Assembly: GCA_030065265.1 (NCBI GenBank)
Contig: JASJCW010000015.1
Coordinates: 1-33,101 of the forward strand
Length of the DNA: 33,101 nucleotides
Origin: Prochloraceae cyanobacterium
GTDB taxonomy: Bacteria; Cyanobacteriota; Cyanobacteriia; Cyanobacteriales; JASJDA01
Reading direction: 5' to 3'
Shown here in pieces: positions 24,036 to 33,101 of this stretch; the first letter of the stretch is position 1; every line of letters starts with the position of its first letter. The position numbers and the translations under genes are program-made. Under the pieces are notes generated by a model, which did not search any database, was not told where the DNA came from, and was given only the letters and a program-made list of their open reading frames with translations.

Positions 24036-26522
24036 ATGGAACAATGGTTAAATTTATTATTTAAAGTAGCCAGTCCTGTTTTTAAAACAATAGTTTATGC
24101 AGGAACTAGCAATTTATTAAATGAAATACAAGACGAGTTAAAAAAACAGCAAAAACATCAAGCAAAAATGATGTTTGATTCTCTGGGAATTAGCTCTGAA
24201 ATTGAAGTCGAAAAAGAGCAACTCAATTTTACAGAAAAAAAAGCTGAAATTGCCTATCAAAAAACAATAGAAATTCAAAATATAGTTAAAGACGTAACAT
24301 CATCAATAAGTCAAGCTAGTTTAGATTACCAACAGCAGCGTTTTCAACAGGAAAAAGCACTACAACAAAAATTAGTAGACCAAAAACGCCAGACAATTTT
24401 ACAACTAGCAGCCTATCAAAGAGAAACAACCCTGCTTTTGCCAGAAGTAAAAAAAATATTCGATCTCTGGCCCTTAAAATTATTACCAATTCAACTATTA
24501 CAACCTCGCGAACGTCAAGAAATACCGTTAAAGGTTTTAATTGCACCGCCTAAATTATCGTTAAAATTATCAGATAAAATTGATTTAAAAACAGAAGAAA
24601 TTGAATCTAGAATAACTCAAGAATTGCGAGAGTTTTTGAGTGAAAACTATTCCTTACACTCTCAAATTAGACCGACAGAATTTTTAGGTGGAGCTTGGGA
24701 AAGCCAGAATTTTTATGGTGAAGCGAGTATTAAAGCTCTATTTTGGATGCTAAAATCAGAGCCGACTTTAATTTTAGAGTCAGAATTTGAAGGCGATTAT
24801 CTCTATTTTAGGATGGCTTATTGGGGTTTGGGACAGCAACAATATTGCTATAAAACTATCTTCAAAATATCTTATCCCGAGTTAATAGAAGAGTCGGCAA
24901 AAGCAAGAGCGAAACAATGGAAAGGAACGCAAGAAAAACTGTTACTATTGGGTAAAACTACCGAAGAAATTCAAAAAATCGGCGGGATAAATGCAATCAA
25001 TCTGGCAATTTTAGAAGAAGCAGAACGATTGCAGAGTGCAGGTATCGATCTAAAAGATCTCGAAATTGAATATCAATTTAGCAACAAAGATATAGATGCA
25101 CTTTGTCAGTTTGTAAGCGTTTGTTACTGTTTAGTAGCAGGTTGGATGAGTGACATTCACTATTTGGTTAATTACGATCGCGCTCCTCTTTTACCAGAAT
25201 TATTACCAAAGTTAGTTGAAAACGTAGCCGAGCAAAAATTACTCCAAGGCGCGATCGCGACTACAGTTTCTATTTATCAAGAAGTATTTCAAGTTTTAGC
25301 CGCACAAAGACCGTACTGGATGCCAGAATTGGCTTTGAAATTAGCTGAGAGCTTGACTCATTTACCGGATAGCTATTTAGCGAAACAACAAATAGAATAT
25401 TCCCTGAAAATATGGCTGCAACAGCGTCAATTATCGGAGAAGAAAGGCTTGAAGGATTTAAAAGCGATCGAATCTACTCTAACAATCCAAGACCGAGAAT
25501 ATCTAGAAAATCTCAAAGCCTGTTTGCTAAACTTGGGAGACGATCGAGCTGTGGAGCAAGTAGAGAGTCTGCTCGAGTCAATTGCAGATAGCAAAAAGCG
25601 ATCCCAGCAAGATACGTCAGCTAATTTTTCTTTAGCTCTTACCCATACTAGAGTGTCTGCAAAGATAGTTTCTTTTGCTAGTAATTTTCAAAGTCAACGC
25701 CTAATTAGTATCGATCGGAGTAACATTATCGAAATATGGGAGTTGAGCCAAGCTAAAGCAACTTCGACAAACAAACTCAAACTAAATTCAGAAGCACTTT
25801 TAACTTTTGCAATCGCTCCTGACGGGGAGACTGTTGTTAGTAGCGATCGCAGCCAACACAGAAGTTATCTCAAGATTTGGCACCTAGAAACAGGAAAACT
25901 TCAGCGTACTCTCTTCGGACACAAAAAGCCAATTCGCTCCCTGGCGATCGCTAAAGACGGAAAAACTCTCGCCAGTGGGAGTCATAAAATTAAACTCTGG
26001 AACTTGCAAACCGGAGAATCATTTCAGACACTTTTCGGACATAAAGAATGGGTGCATTGTTTGGCAATTACTGCTGACAGTTGCCGGGTAATTAGCGGTA
26101 GTGAAGATAAAAGTGTAAGAATCTGGGATATAAAAACAGGAGCACTAAAACACACTTTCAAAGGACACCAAGGAGCTATTAAGACTGTTGCTATTAGTCC
26201 AGACGATCGAATTATAGCCAGTGCTGGTGAAGATAAAACTATTAAACTATGGGACTTAAGAACCGGGAAATTGCTTCGCAACTTAACAGGTCATTTAGGA
26301 GCTATTAAGACTGTTGCTATTAGTCCAGATGCTGAATATGTAATTAGTTGTAGCGCAGACAAAACCGTCAAAATTTGGCATCTCGAAAGGGGAGAATTGT
26401 TGCAAACTCTCGAAGGTCATTCAGAAGCAGTCATGGCGATCGCTCTGAGTCGAGACGGACAAATTTTAGCCAGTAGCAGTTTAGATAAGACCGTTAAGAT
26501 TTGGCGGAGATCTAGTAAATAG
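24036..26522 (+). CDS. Coiled-coil and WD40-repeat protein
   Basis: The 828-aa product has a hydrophobic N-terminal patch (about 1-28, MEQWLNLLFKVASPVFKTIV) that may be an amphipathic membrane-contact helix. A coiled coil rich in K, Q and E (about 30-140) follows, then an alpha-helical region without a recognised family (about 150-520). A C-terminal beta-propeller of seven WD40 repeats covers about 535-825. The last five repeats are canonical (GHKEWVHCLAI, SEDKSVRIWDI, TGHLGAIKTVAIS, LDKTVKIW), and the first two are degenerate. WD40 propellers are binding platforms. Its 11-nt spacing to the HMA_2-like gene links it to the metal/membrane cluster. Function is unknown, and a scaffold for a membrane-bound complex is a guess. 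No kinase, caspase or NACHT domain was seen. Confidence 0.85.
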   Translation: MEQWLNLLFKVASPVFKTIVYAGTSNLLNEIQDELKKQQKHQAKMMFDSLGISSEIEVEKEQLNFTEKKAEIAYQKTIEIQNIVKDVTSSISQASLDYQQQRFQQEKALQQKLVDQKRQTILQLAAYQRETTLLLPEVKKIFDLWPLKLLPIQLLQPRERQEIPLKVLIAPPKLSLKLSDKIDLKTEEIESRITQELREFLSENYSLHSQIRPTEFLGGAWESQNFYGEASIKALFWMLKSEPTLILESEFEGDYLYFRMAYWGLGQQQYCYKTIFKISYPELIEESAKARAKQWKGTQEKLLLLGKTTEEIQKIGGINAINLAILEEAERLQSAGIDLKDLEIEYQFSNKDIDALCQFVSVCYCLVAGWMSDIHYLVNYDRAPLLPELLPKLVENVAEQKLLQGAIATTVSIYQEVFQVLAAQRPYWMPELALKLAESLTHLPDSYLAKQQIEYSLKIWLQQRQLSEKKGLKDLKAIESTLTIQDREYLENLKACLLNLGDDRAVEQVESLLESIADSKKRSQQDTSANFSLALTHTRVSAKIVSFASNFQSQRLISIDRSNIIEIWELSQAKATSTNKLKLNSEALLTFAIAPDGETVVSSDRSQHRSYLKIWHLETGKLQRTLFGHKKPIRSLAIAKDGKTLASGSHKIKLWNLQTGESFQTLFGHKEWVHCLAITADSCRVISGSEDKSVRIWDIKTGALKHTFKGHQGAIKTVAISPDDRIIASAGEDKTIKLWDLRTGKLLRNLTGHLGAIKTVAISPDAEYVISCSADKTVKIWHLERGELLQTLEGHSEAVMAIALSRDGQILASSSLDKTVKIWRRSSK

Positions 26523-26601
26523 ACATGGATTGCCAATTAATCCTCAAGATAGGTTAGGTTTTTTATCAAAAGTGATATGCCCCCTAATAAGTCGCTAAAA
26601 A

Positions 26602-27657
26602 CTATTTCTTGGGACTAACTGGTTTTTGATAGTAGATCTTACTACCTTCGTTGGCAACAAAATAACAGCTATTGTAAGCACGCCAAAAAGCAGACCAAAT
26701 AGGGCGATCGCTCTTGCGATAATATTCACCCAGAAGTGGTTTAACTGCTTCGGTTGCTGTCTTTAAATGGTAGTGAGGAATGGTATGAAAAATGTGGTGA
26801 ACTACGTGAGTACCAATATTATGATGAATTTCATTAATAAACCCATAGTCGTGGTCGATCGTCGATAAAGCACCTTTGAGAAAATACCAATCTTCGCCAC
26901 GATACCAGGGGATATCGGGGTCAGTGTGATGCAAAAAGGTCACAAAATCTAACCACATTACAAACACGACATAAGGGCCTAAATAATATTTAAGCAGCCA
27001 AAGCGCGCCCCATTGATAAGTTAGAAAACCTAACAACAATATCATCAAACTACAAGCTACCGTGCTAGTAATTACATCCCATTTTTCAGAAGGACGAAAT
27101 AGAGGACTCTCAGGATGAAAATGAGTCCCTTTTTTGCCATGAGAGCGTCGAAATAAATAGAGAGGATAGAGGAATAAAATCAATTTAAAACGGCCAAATT
27201 TTTCCAGCCGCACCATTTGTTGGTATGTGGCTTCTGTTACTGGATGCCAACTCTCATCATTTTCGATGCTACCAGTGTTGCTGTGATGGGTGCGGTGAGA
27301 AATCCGCCAGCCGTGAAAAGGTACTAAGATTGGCGTATGGGATAAATGACCGATGAGATTGTTGAGCCACTTATACCGAGAAAAAGAAGCGTGTCCGCAG
27401 TCATGTCCTACCACAAAGAGTGCCCAGAACATTGTCCCCTGCATCAGCCAAAAAATCGGCCAGAAGAACCAGGAATCTAGAGCTATAGCAATAAAATACA
27501 ATCCAGTAATAATTCCGACATCTAAAAAGAAGTACGATAACGATCTCCAGGTCGATTTTTGAAAACATTCAGGCGGAATTGCTTCCTTGACTTGTTTGAG
27601 GGTGAACGGGATGTCTTCTGAGCTTGTTTGAATAGTTTGAGTTGGATTTATTTTCAC
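26602..27657 (-). CDS. desB: Omega-3 (Delta15) acyl-lipid desaturase
   Basis: The 351-aa membrane di-iron desaturase has three histidine boxes: HDCGH (85-89), HRTHH (121-125) and HVVHH (284-288). It has two pairs of membrane helices. From memory its sequence follows Synechocystis DesB closely (PFTLKQVKEAIPPECF, LSHTPILVP, WYFLKGALSTID) rather than the Delta12 enzyme DesA. DesB inserts the omega-3 double bond into acyl chains esterified to membrane glycerolipids, using ferredoxin and O2, and is typically induced by cold. The start MKINPTQTIQTS is family-like. It is convergent with the WD40 gene and divergent from lon across 644 bp. No dedicated cold-shock element was recognised. Confidence 0.92.
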   Translation of the reverse strand: MKINPTQTIQTSSEDIPFTLKQVKEAIPPECFQKSTWRSLSYFFLDVGIITGLYFIAIALDSWFFWPIFWLMQGTMFWALFVVGHDCGHASFSRYKWLNNLIGHLSHTPILVPFHGWRISHRTHHSNTGSIENDESWHPVTEATYQQMVRLEKFGRFKLILFLYPLYLFRRSHGKKGTHFHPESPLFRPSEKWDVITSTVACSLMILLLGFLTYQWGALWLLKYYLGPYVVFVMWLDFVTFLHHTDPDIPWYRGEDWYFLKGALSTIDHDYGFINEIHHNIGTHVVHHIFHTIPHYHLKTATEAVKPLLGEYYRKSDRPIWSAFWRAYNSCYFVANEGSKIYYQKPVSPKK

Positions 27658-28301
27658 GTTGTTCGGTTAAATAACATTTAGATTTTGACTTAGAAATGGA
27701 GCTAAATGCAATGTCAAATTAATTCCACCTGTAAATTTTCCGTTGATGCACACTGCAGATTTGTTGAATTTTTTTTGCGAAAATTAAAATTAGTTCCTTA
27801 ATAGGTAACATATTATACTATTTCTGAAAAATGAGGCTACAGATACGATGAATTATTCTCAAGACCCGTTAATTGTTATCCTGACCTCCTGCCTAGACCT
27901 ACTGACCCCCTAACTGTAACAATATTAAATAGAAATGGTATTACGTATAAGGAAAGTAAAATAATAATTCGCTCTCTGCGGTTTCATGAATCAGAATTAA
28001 ATTTTGTCAAATAATTTTGGTTATTTTAAAGCCCAAAATTTTGACATTTCAGAAAAATTTTTTCTGATTTTACGCTAACAGCTTTTAACAAACTATTATC
28101 CTAACAGTTAAAAAATTTTCACTATATAGGAATCCTCGCTCAATTTTAAATATTAGTTAAATTCTCGTCTCAGGTACGGTTTAACGAATCTATTACAGTT
28201 GAAAAATAAAATACTATTAATGTAGTAAAGACAGAAAATAAAATAAATTTCGACTCGAGTTGCTCTTTTATAGATCGTGACAAATTCAAGGAGCAAGTAA
28301 G
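27658..28301. other. Divergent desB/lon intergenic region
   Basis: These 644 bp lack a gene. Bases 27816-27853 resemble, in reverse, the left end of the repeat at 293-324. 27860-27940 is a degenerate heptamer-containing stretch. Two strong inverted repeats (28005-28067) are listed separately. For lon, TTGAAA (28199-28204) and TAGTAA (28223-28228) with an 18-nt spacer form a candidate promoter, and AAGGAG (28288-28293) is a good ribosome site. No CIRCE element was seen. Confidence 0.45.
28005..28067. repeat. Tandem inverted repeats between desB and lon
   Basis: TGTCAAA-TA-ATTTTGG (28005-28020) pairs with CCAAAATTTTGACA (28033-28046) over 14 bp with a 2-nt bulge. Two bases later, TCAGAAAAA (28049-28057) and TTTTTCTGA (28059-28067) form a perfect 9-bp palindrome around one central base. 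It could be an operator pair, an RNA structure or a mobile-repeat end. Confidence 0.55.
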
Positions 28302-30719
28302 ATGAAAGTCCCCCTCCTCCAACTGAGAAAAAATCTGCGATCGCTAGAAAAAGGTTTATTGATTCCAGTTCGCAATTTAGTTATATTGCCGGGAATTACG
28401 CTGCCGATCGTCGTCGGTCGTCCTCGCTCCTTAGCCGTAGCATTATCGGCAATGACTGACGAAAATAAAGAGTTAATAATTGCCGCAGTAAAACCAGAAA
28501 GAACCGAAGACAAAGAAGATAAAGAAATAAATAGTCTCGAGCAAATTTATACAACTGCGACTTTAGCCAAAGTAGTAAAAAGTATTCGCCTTCCGGGAGG
28601 CCCGATCCAACTCATTATTGAAGGGAAAGAACGAGTTAAGATCGGCAAACTATTGCCCGACACTTCGACTTACTCGGTTGAATTTGAAAGACTACCTTTA
28701 GTAACAAAAGAATTAGCAACTAAACAAGGAATAGACTTACAAACTATCGAAGCTTTAAGCGGGGCGATTAAATCCCTCTGGGGCGAGTCTGCAACAATTA
28801 ATCCGAATTTTCCCGAGGAATTATTGCAACTATTATTATACGGTCAAGATCCTGCTCAATTAGCTTATCAGACTTCTGTTTTGCTGCAGCAAAATGTAGC
28901 ACAAATGCAAGCATTACTAGAAGAGGATAATTTAGAAGTCTTGCTTCGTAAAATTTTGGCATCTTTACAAGAAGAAATCAAAGTGTTGCGTTTACGCAGT
29001 GAAATTCTCGGGGAAACCAAAAAAGAAATCGAAGCAAAGCAAAGAGAATTTATGCTCCGAGAGCAACTTAAAAAAATCCAAGCAGAATTAGGAGAAACAG
29101 ATCCTCAAGATCGAGAACTCGAAGAGTTGAAATCTCGCCTCGAAACCGCTAAATTACCCGAAACTGCCGAAAAACAAGCATTAAGAGAATTATCTCGTTT
29201 AGAACGGATTGGGAGTCTTTCTGCCGAAGGTGGTGTAATTCGCACCTATCTCGATTGGCTTTTAGAAATGCCTTGGAACGATACGGTAGAGGATAATCTA
29301 GCTCTTGTGAGGGCTAGAGAAATATTAGATGAAGATCATTATGGTTTGGATCGGATCAAAGATCGCATCGTCGAACATTTAGCTACTTTTAAATTAAGAA
29401 AACAACAGCAGGAAGAGCGATCGCCCGATCTCAGTATCGGTACGGTAATTTGTTTTGTCGGCCCCCCAGGAGTGGGTAAAACTAGTTTAGGCCGTTCGAT
29501 CGCAAGGGCTTTGGGCCGTCCTTTCGAGCGCATCAGTCTCGGCGGATTGCGCGATGAAGCCGAATTGAGAGGACATCGCCGCACTTACATCGGTGCGATG
29601 CCAGGCCGCATCATTCAAGCTTTACACCGCGCTAAAGTTCTCAATCCCGTCATCATGCTCGATGAATTGGATAAAATTGGTATGGACTATCGCGGCGATC
29701 CGGCTTCTGTATTGTTAGAAATACTCGATCCGCAGCAAAATCACAGTTTTCGCGATCTCTATCTCGATTTAAATTTCGATTTATCTCGGGTCATGTTTAT
29801 CGGGACTGCAAACGATCTCAGTCGCATACCCCCATCCCTGTTAGATCGCCTCGAAATTGTCGAAATGTCCGGTTATGCGACTCTCGAAAAACTGGCGATC
29901 GCTCGAGAATATCTTTTACCTCGTCAGATCGAAAAAGCCGGTTTGCCATCGGATGCGATCGTTTTAGCTCGATCTACTTTGCTTGAGATCGTCCAATGCT
30001 ACACCAAAGAAGCCGGAGTTCGTAAACTAGAACAGCAACTAGGTGCTTTATGTCGTAAAGTTGCCGTCCGTTATGCTAACGACGAAACTGAACCCGCGAT
30101 CGTCAATCCCGAAGATTTAGACAACCTACTCGGTTCGAGACCTTACCTTTCCCAAGCCAAAACTCAAATTACTAAACCCGGTGTTGCTACTGGTTTAGCT
30201 TGGACAGTTGCGGGTGGAGAAGTCTTATTCGTCGAAGCCGTTTTGTTGCCTCGAGGTAAGGATTTGATTCTCACGGGTCAGTTGGGTCAAGTAATGCAAG
30301 AATCGGCGCAAATTGCTCGCTCTTATCTTTGGTCTCACGCTCGAGAATTAGAGATCGATTTGGATAGTTTTACTAATAATGGTTTACACGTTCACGTACC
30401 GGGTGGCGCAATTCCTAAAGACGGGCCTTCTGCTGGGATAACTACCCTGGTCGCCATTGCTTCTTTACTTACCGCTCGATCGGTACGCACCGATACGGCT
30501 ATGACTGGAGAAATTAACCTTTCTGGGGAAGTTCTTCCCGTTGGTGGTTTGCGCGAAAAGCTTTTGGCGGCCAGTCGCTCTGGAATCGATCGCGTTTTAC
30601 TCCCGAGTCAAAATCAAAAAGATTTAGTCGATCTGCCCGAGGAGATCGGCAGTGCGATCGAGCCGATCTTTTGCGATAACGTTGAAGAGGTACTCGAACT
30701 CGCTCTGATTTCAAAGTAG
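28302..30719 (+). CDS. lon: Lon ATP-dependent protease
   Basis: This 805-aa LonA-type protease is complete. The N-terminal LON substrate domain covers about 12-215 and a coiled coil about 215-310. The AAA+ module has Walker A GPPGVGKTS (387-395) and Walker B VIMLDELDKIG. The protease domain has catalytic Ser710 in KDGPSAG and Lys753 in GLREKL. The 43-residue Ser-Lys spacing equals that of E. coli (679 and 722). It degrades misfolded and some regulatory proteins in the cytoplasm. The ATG at 28302 is preceded by AAGGAG 8 nt upstream. It is followed by chlD after 187 nt. Lon is, as far as I recall, missing from well-studied cyanobacteria such as Synechocystis 6803, so its presence is notable. 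Codon use and HIP1 content look native. Confidence 0.96.
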   Translation: MKVPLLQLRKNLRSLEKGLLIPVRNLVILPGITLPIVVGRPRSLAVALSAMTDENKELIIAAVKPERTEDKEDKEINSLEQIYTTATLAKVVKSIRLPGGPIQLIIEGKERVKIGKLLPDTSTYSVEFERLPLVTKELATKQGIDLQTIEALSGAIKSLWGESATINPNFPEELLQLLLYGQDPAQLAYQTSVLLQQNVAQMQALLEEDNLEVLLRKILASLQEEIKVLRLRSEILGETKKEIEAKQREFMLREQLKKIQAELGETDPQDRELEELKSRLETAKLPETAEKQALRELSRLERIGSLSAEGGVIRTYLDWLLEMPWNDTVEDNLALVRAREILDEDHYGLDRIKDRIVEHLATFKLRKQQQEERSPDLSIGTVICFVGPPGVGKTSLGRSIARALGRPFERISLGGLRDEAELRGHRRTYIGAMPGRIIQALHRAKVLNPVIMLDELDKIGMDYRGDPASVLLEILDPQQNHSFRDLYLDLNFDLSRVMFIGTANDLSRIPPSLLDRLEIVEMSGYATLEKLAIAREYLLPRQIEKAGLPSDAIVLARSTLLEIVQCYTKEAGVRKLEQQLGALCRKVAVRYANDETEPAIVNPEDLDNLLGSRPYLSQAKTQITKPGVATGLAWTVAGGEVLFVEAVLLPRGKDLILTGQLGQVMQESAQIARSYLWSHARELEIDLDSFTNNGLHVHVPGGAIPKDGPSAGITTLVAIASLLTARSVRTDTAMTGEINLSGEVLPVGGLREKLLAASRSGIDRVLLPSQNQKDLVDLPEEIGSAIEPIFCDNVEEVLELALISK

Positions 30720-30727
30720 AAGTTGTA

Positions 30728-30762
30728 CCGAGATCCGTGTAAGTTCGGGCAAAATCTCTCGG
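30728..30762 (+). terminator. Weak hairpin after lon
   Basis: CCGAGAT (30728-30734) pairs with ATCTCTCGG (30754-30762), with one extra base. There is no immediate T-run; TTTTTT occurs about 20 nt later. Termination here is uncertain, and lon could read through into chlD. Confidence 0.25.
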
Positions 30763-30906
30763 CTCTACCCTGACCGATAATTTTTTGACTACTTACGATC
30801 GCAACCATGCCGCAATAAGTTAGCTTTGAGACAGAGAGAATCCTCGCGATTGAAACCAGTATTGATTTTGCGGCGATAGGTAAGTCAATTTACCCGAGTT
30901 GATTAG

Positions 30907-32889
30907 ATGTCTGTTCTAACTACTAAATTTGCCAACTCGAGCTTTCCCCTCACCGCAGTAGTAGGGCAAGAAGTGATTAAACTCGCTCTGCTCTTAGCTG
31001 CAGTCGACCCCGGTGTGGGAGGAGTCGCGATCGCTGGAGGAAGAGGAACTGCCAAATCGGTGATGGCCAGAGGCATTCACGCTCTACTACCGCCAATTGA
31101 AGTCATTAAGGATTCCTTCTGTAATTGCGATCCAAATCATCCTGAAGAATGGGACGATCGCACCGTCGCTAAATATGGACAAACTAAGGATATCCCCACA
31201 GCGATAATTGCGACACCCTTCGTACAAATTCCACTAGGAGTTACAGAAGACAGACTGATTGGAAGCATAGATGTAGAAAAGTCCGTAAACAGAGGAGAAG
31301 CTGTCTTTCAACCGGGAATATTAGCACAAGCACATCGAGGAGTTTTGTATGTAGATGAGATCAATTTACTTGACGATCGCATCGCGGATCAATTACTAGC
31401 AGTTTTAAGCGAAGGACGCAATTTAATTGAGAGAGAAGGGATTAGTGTCGAACATCCCTGCCAACCGCTTTTAATTGCGACTTATAATCCTGAAGAAGGA
31501 AAATTACGACAACATTTACTCGATCGGATCGGCATCAACCTTTGTGCTGCGCCGATCTTGAAAGTAGAGCGGCGAGTTGAAGCAGTAGAGCAAGTTATGG
31601 CATACAGCGAAGCCCCAGCAAAATTTATCGAGCAATATAGAGAAGAGCTAGACGATCTTAAAATGCAGCTCGTCTTAGCTAGGGATTTGTTGCAAAATGT
31701 CAGCATTACCCGCGAGCAAATTAATTATTTGGTAGAAGAAGCGATTCGAGGAGGGGTAGAAGGACATCGGGCTGAAATATTTGCGATGCGCGTTGCTAAA
31801 GCGGCAGCAGCTTTAAACGGACGTGCTTGCGTTAACCCAGAAGACCTCAAACAAGCAGTAGAATTAACTATTGTCCCCCGGGCAAAATTAATCCAAATAC
31901 CGCCAGAAGTCGAACAACCTGCTCCACCCGCTCGAGAAGAACTCCAGAACTCTTCACAAGAAGAAAAGAATCCAGAAGAACCAGAAGCAAAGAGTATTCC
32001 CGAAGAATTTATTTTTGCTCCTGAAGGCGTAATTCTCGATCCTAGCGTGCTCGAGTTTGCCCAAATCGCTCAACGACAAGGTAAAGCAGGTGCTCGCAGC
32101 AAAATTTTTTCAGAGGATCGGGGTCGATATGTCAAACCAATGTTCCCGAAAGGAAAAGTGCACCGCATTGCTGTAGATGCAACCTTAAGGGCGGCAGCTC
32201 CTTACCAGTTAGCCAGGCGCAAGCGTCATCCAGGCCGTCAAATAATTGTCGAAAAAGCAGATTGGCGTTCAAAACGCTTAGCACAGAAAGCAGGGGCGTT
32301 AATCATCTTTGTGGTAGATGCTTCTGGTTCAATGGCACTAAATCGAATGCAGGCTGCTAAAGGTGCGATCTTAATGCTCTTAAGCGAAGCTTATAAACAT
32401 CGCGATCGAGTGGCATTAATTCCTTTTCGCGGCGAACGCGCCGAGGTGTTAATTCCTCCAACTCGTTCTATTACTTTAGCAAGAAAACGTTTGGAAAAAT
32501 TACCTTGTGCTGGGGGTTCTCCTCTAGCCCATGCTTTAGCACAAGCAGTACGGGTTGGTTTGAATGCGAGGCTGTCTGGGGAGATTGGACAGGTGGTGAT
32601 TGTGGCGATTACTGACGGACGGGCCAATATCCCTTTAGCTCGTTCTCTAGGCCAAACCTTAACAGAAGGAGAAAAACCGGATATTAAAGGAGAATTGTTG
32701 GATATTGCGGCTAAAATTCGCGCTTTAGATCTTAAATTATTGGCGATCGATACTGAAAACAAGTTTCTTTCTACAGGTTTTGCTAGGGAAATAGCTCAAA
32801 TTGCAGGTGGAAAATATTATCATTTACCCAAGGCCAGCGAGGGGACAATTGCTGCTATGGCTCAAGGTTCACTCGCAGAAATAAGATGA
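30907..32889 (+). CDS. chlD: Magnesium chelatase subunit D
   Basis: The 660-aa subunit, with ChlI and ChlH, inserts Mg2+ into protoporphyrin IX, the first committed step of chlorophyll synthesis. An AAA+ domain covers about 12-330 and includes GGRGTAKS (44-51), [12 protein letters not shown] and [12 protein letters not shown] proline- and acid-rich linker (about 335-375) is the hallmark of the D subunit. The C-terminal von Willebrand A domain (about 460-655) carries the MIDAS motif DASGSM (471-476). Length and domain order are normal for ChlD. The ATG at 30907 has no clear Shine-Dalgarno. A hairpin terminator follows 50 nt after the stop. Its position downstream of lon on the same strand leaves partial co-transcription possible. 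Confidence 0.96.
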   Translation: MSVLTTKFANSSFPLTAVVGQEVIKLALLLAAVDPGVGGVAIAGGRGTAKSVMARGIHALLPPIEVIKDSFCNCDPNHPEEWDDRTVAKYGQTKDIPTAIIATPFVQIPLGVTEDRLIGSIDVEKSVNRGEAVFQPGILAQAHRGVLYVDEINLLDDRIADQLLAVLSEGRNLIEREGISVEHPCQPLLIATYNPEEGKLRQHLLDRIGINLCAAPILKVERRVEAVEQVMAYSEAPAKFIEQYREELDDLKMQLVLARDLLQNVSITREQINYLVEEAIRGGVEGHRAEIFAMRVAKAAAALNGRACVNPEDLKQAVELTIVPRAKLIQIPPEVEQPAPPAREELQNSSQEEKNPEEPEAKSIPEEFIFAPEGVILDPSVLEFAQIAQRQGKAGARSKIFSEDRGRYVKPMFPKGKVHRIAVDATLRAAAPYQLARRKRHPGRQIIVEKADWRSKRLAQKAGALIIFVVDASGSMALNRMQAAKGAILMLLSEAYKHRDRVALIPFRGERAEVLIPPTRSITLARKRLEKLPCAGGSPLAHALAQAVRVGLNARLSGEIGQVVIVAITDGRANIPLARSLGQTLTEGEKPDIKGELLDIAAKIRALDLKLLAIDTENKFLSTGFAREIAQIAGGKYYHLPKASEGTIAAMAQGSLAEIR

Positions 32890-32938
32890 CTGTCCTTAAG
32901 TCCCCTCTTCATTTACAAAGTAAATGTGCGAGTCTACA

Positions 32939-32967
32939 TTAAAAAGTAGTTTAAATCTACTTTTTAA
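32939..32967. terminator. Hairpin terminator after chlD
   Basis: TTAAAAAGTAG (32939-32949) and CTACTTTTTAA (32957-32967) form a perfect 11-bp stem with a 7-nt loop. The T-run lies within the stem, so it could work in both directions. It lies 50 nt past the chlD stop. Confidence 0.6.
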
Positions 32968-32982
32968 ATGACCTCATGCCTG

Positions 32983-33101
32983 CTTGCTCCGGCTGCTTGC
33001 TCCGTCCTTATAGGCGAGGAGACCTCGCCACGGGCGGTGCGCTACTTGCGTCTTGCGGAGGCGTGGACTCGGAGCGTGTATCCGAGTAGTGAACGCCGTC
33101 C
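32983..33101. repeat. GC-rich palindromic repeat, cut by the window edge
   Basis: This abruptly GC-rich block contains GGCGAGG-AGA-CCTCGCC (33013-33029) and ACTCGGA-GCGTGTA-TCCGAGT (33067-33087), both perfect 7-bp stems. A direct repeat of GCTTGCTCCG occurs near 32982-33004. The motifs CTTGCTCCGTC (32996-33006) and GGCGGTGCGCTA (33033-33044) recur, inverted, at 17210-17234. This type of dispersed GC-rich repeat is common in cyanobacterial intergenic DNA. No coding capacity was seen. Confidence 0.6.

Noticed and set aside
24036..26522. Defence-type NACHT or caspase WD40 protein
   Set aside because: No Walker A, caspase His-Cys or TIR motif was seen in the N-terminal 520 residues.

Overview
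The window looks like a low-GC cyanobacterial chromosome segment. The HIP1 octamer GCGATCGC and its core CGATCG recur throughout. The gene set includes a chlorophyll-pathway magnesium chelatase subunit (chlD), a cyanobacterial-type omega-3 acyl-lipid desaturase (desB), and short intergenic repeats with heptameric cores like those of filamentous and colonial cyanobacteria. The species cannot be named from this sequence.

Layout. 1-105 is the tail of a class I fructose-bisphosphate aldolase. 106-400 holds a terminator and two copies of a MITE-like repeat, one of which supplies the stop codon of a CBS-domain hybrid histidine kinase (384-2528, minus). asnS follows (2924-4315). Next are a TPR protein and an orphan DNA-phosphorothioation-associated methyltransferase-like protein (4834-8713), then a PrsW-type intramembrane protease (9088-10323). 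10764-16679 (minus) is a type I secretion block: a HlyD-like adaptor, an ABC exporter with a cyclic-nucleotide-binding domain and a degenerate C39 domain, and a parvulin-type PPIase. Just upstream lies a decayed RTX protein fragment, split by a repeat element, which is a plausible former substrate.

The most interesting block is 17900-26522: an HMA_2-like membrane protein, a P1B-like ATPase without the CPx metal motif, a small DUF5132-like protein, mgtE on the opposite strand, a second DUF5132-like protein, a second HMA_2-like membrane protein and a large coiled-coil/WD40 protein. The gene types resemble ferrosome (fez) clusters, in which a P1B-6 ATPase and small membrane proteins build iron-storing vesicles. 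This is an inference from content and order. No Fur box was seen, and the small-protein families are assigned by pattern only.

The right end carries desB (minus), then lon, unusual for a cyanobacterium, and chlD, followed by a hairpin terminator and a GC-rich palindromic repeat that runs to the window edge. Spacing suggests four co-transcribed sets: TPR plus methyltransferase, ABC plus HlyD, ATPase plus DUF5132, and HMA_2 plus WD40.
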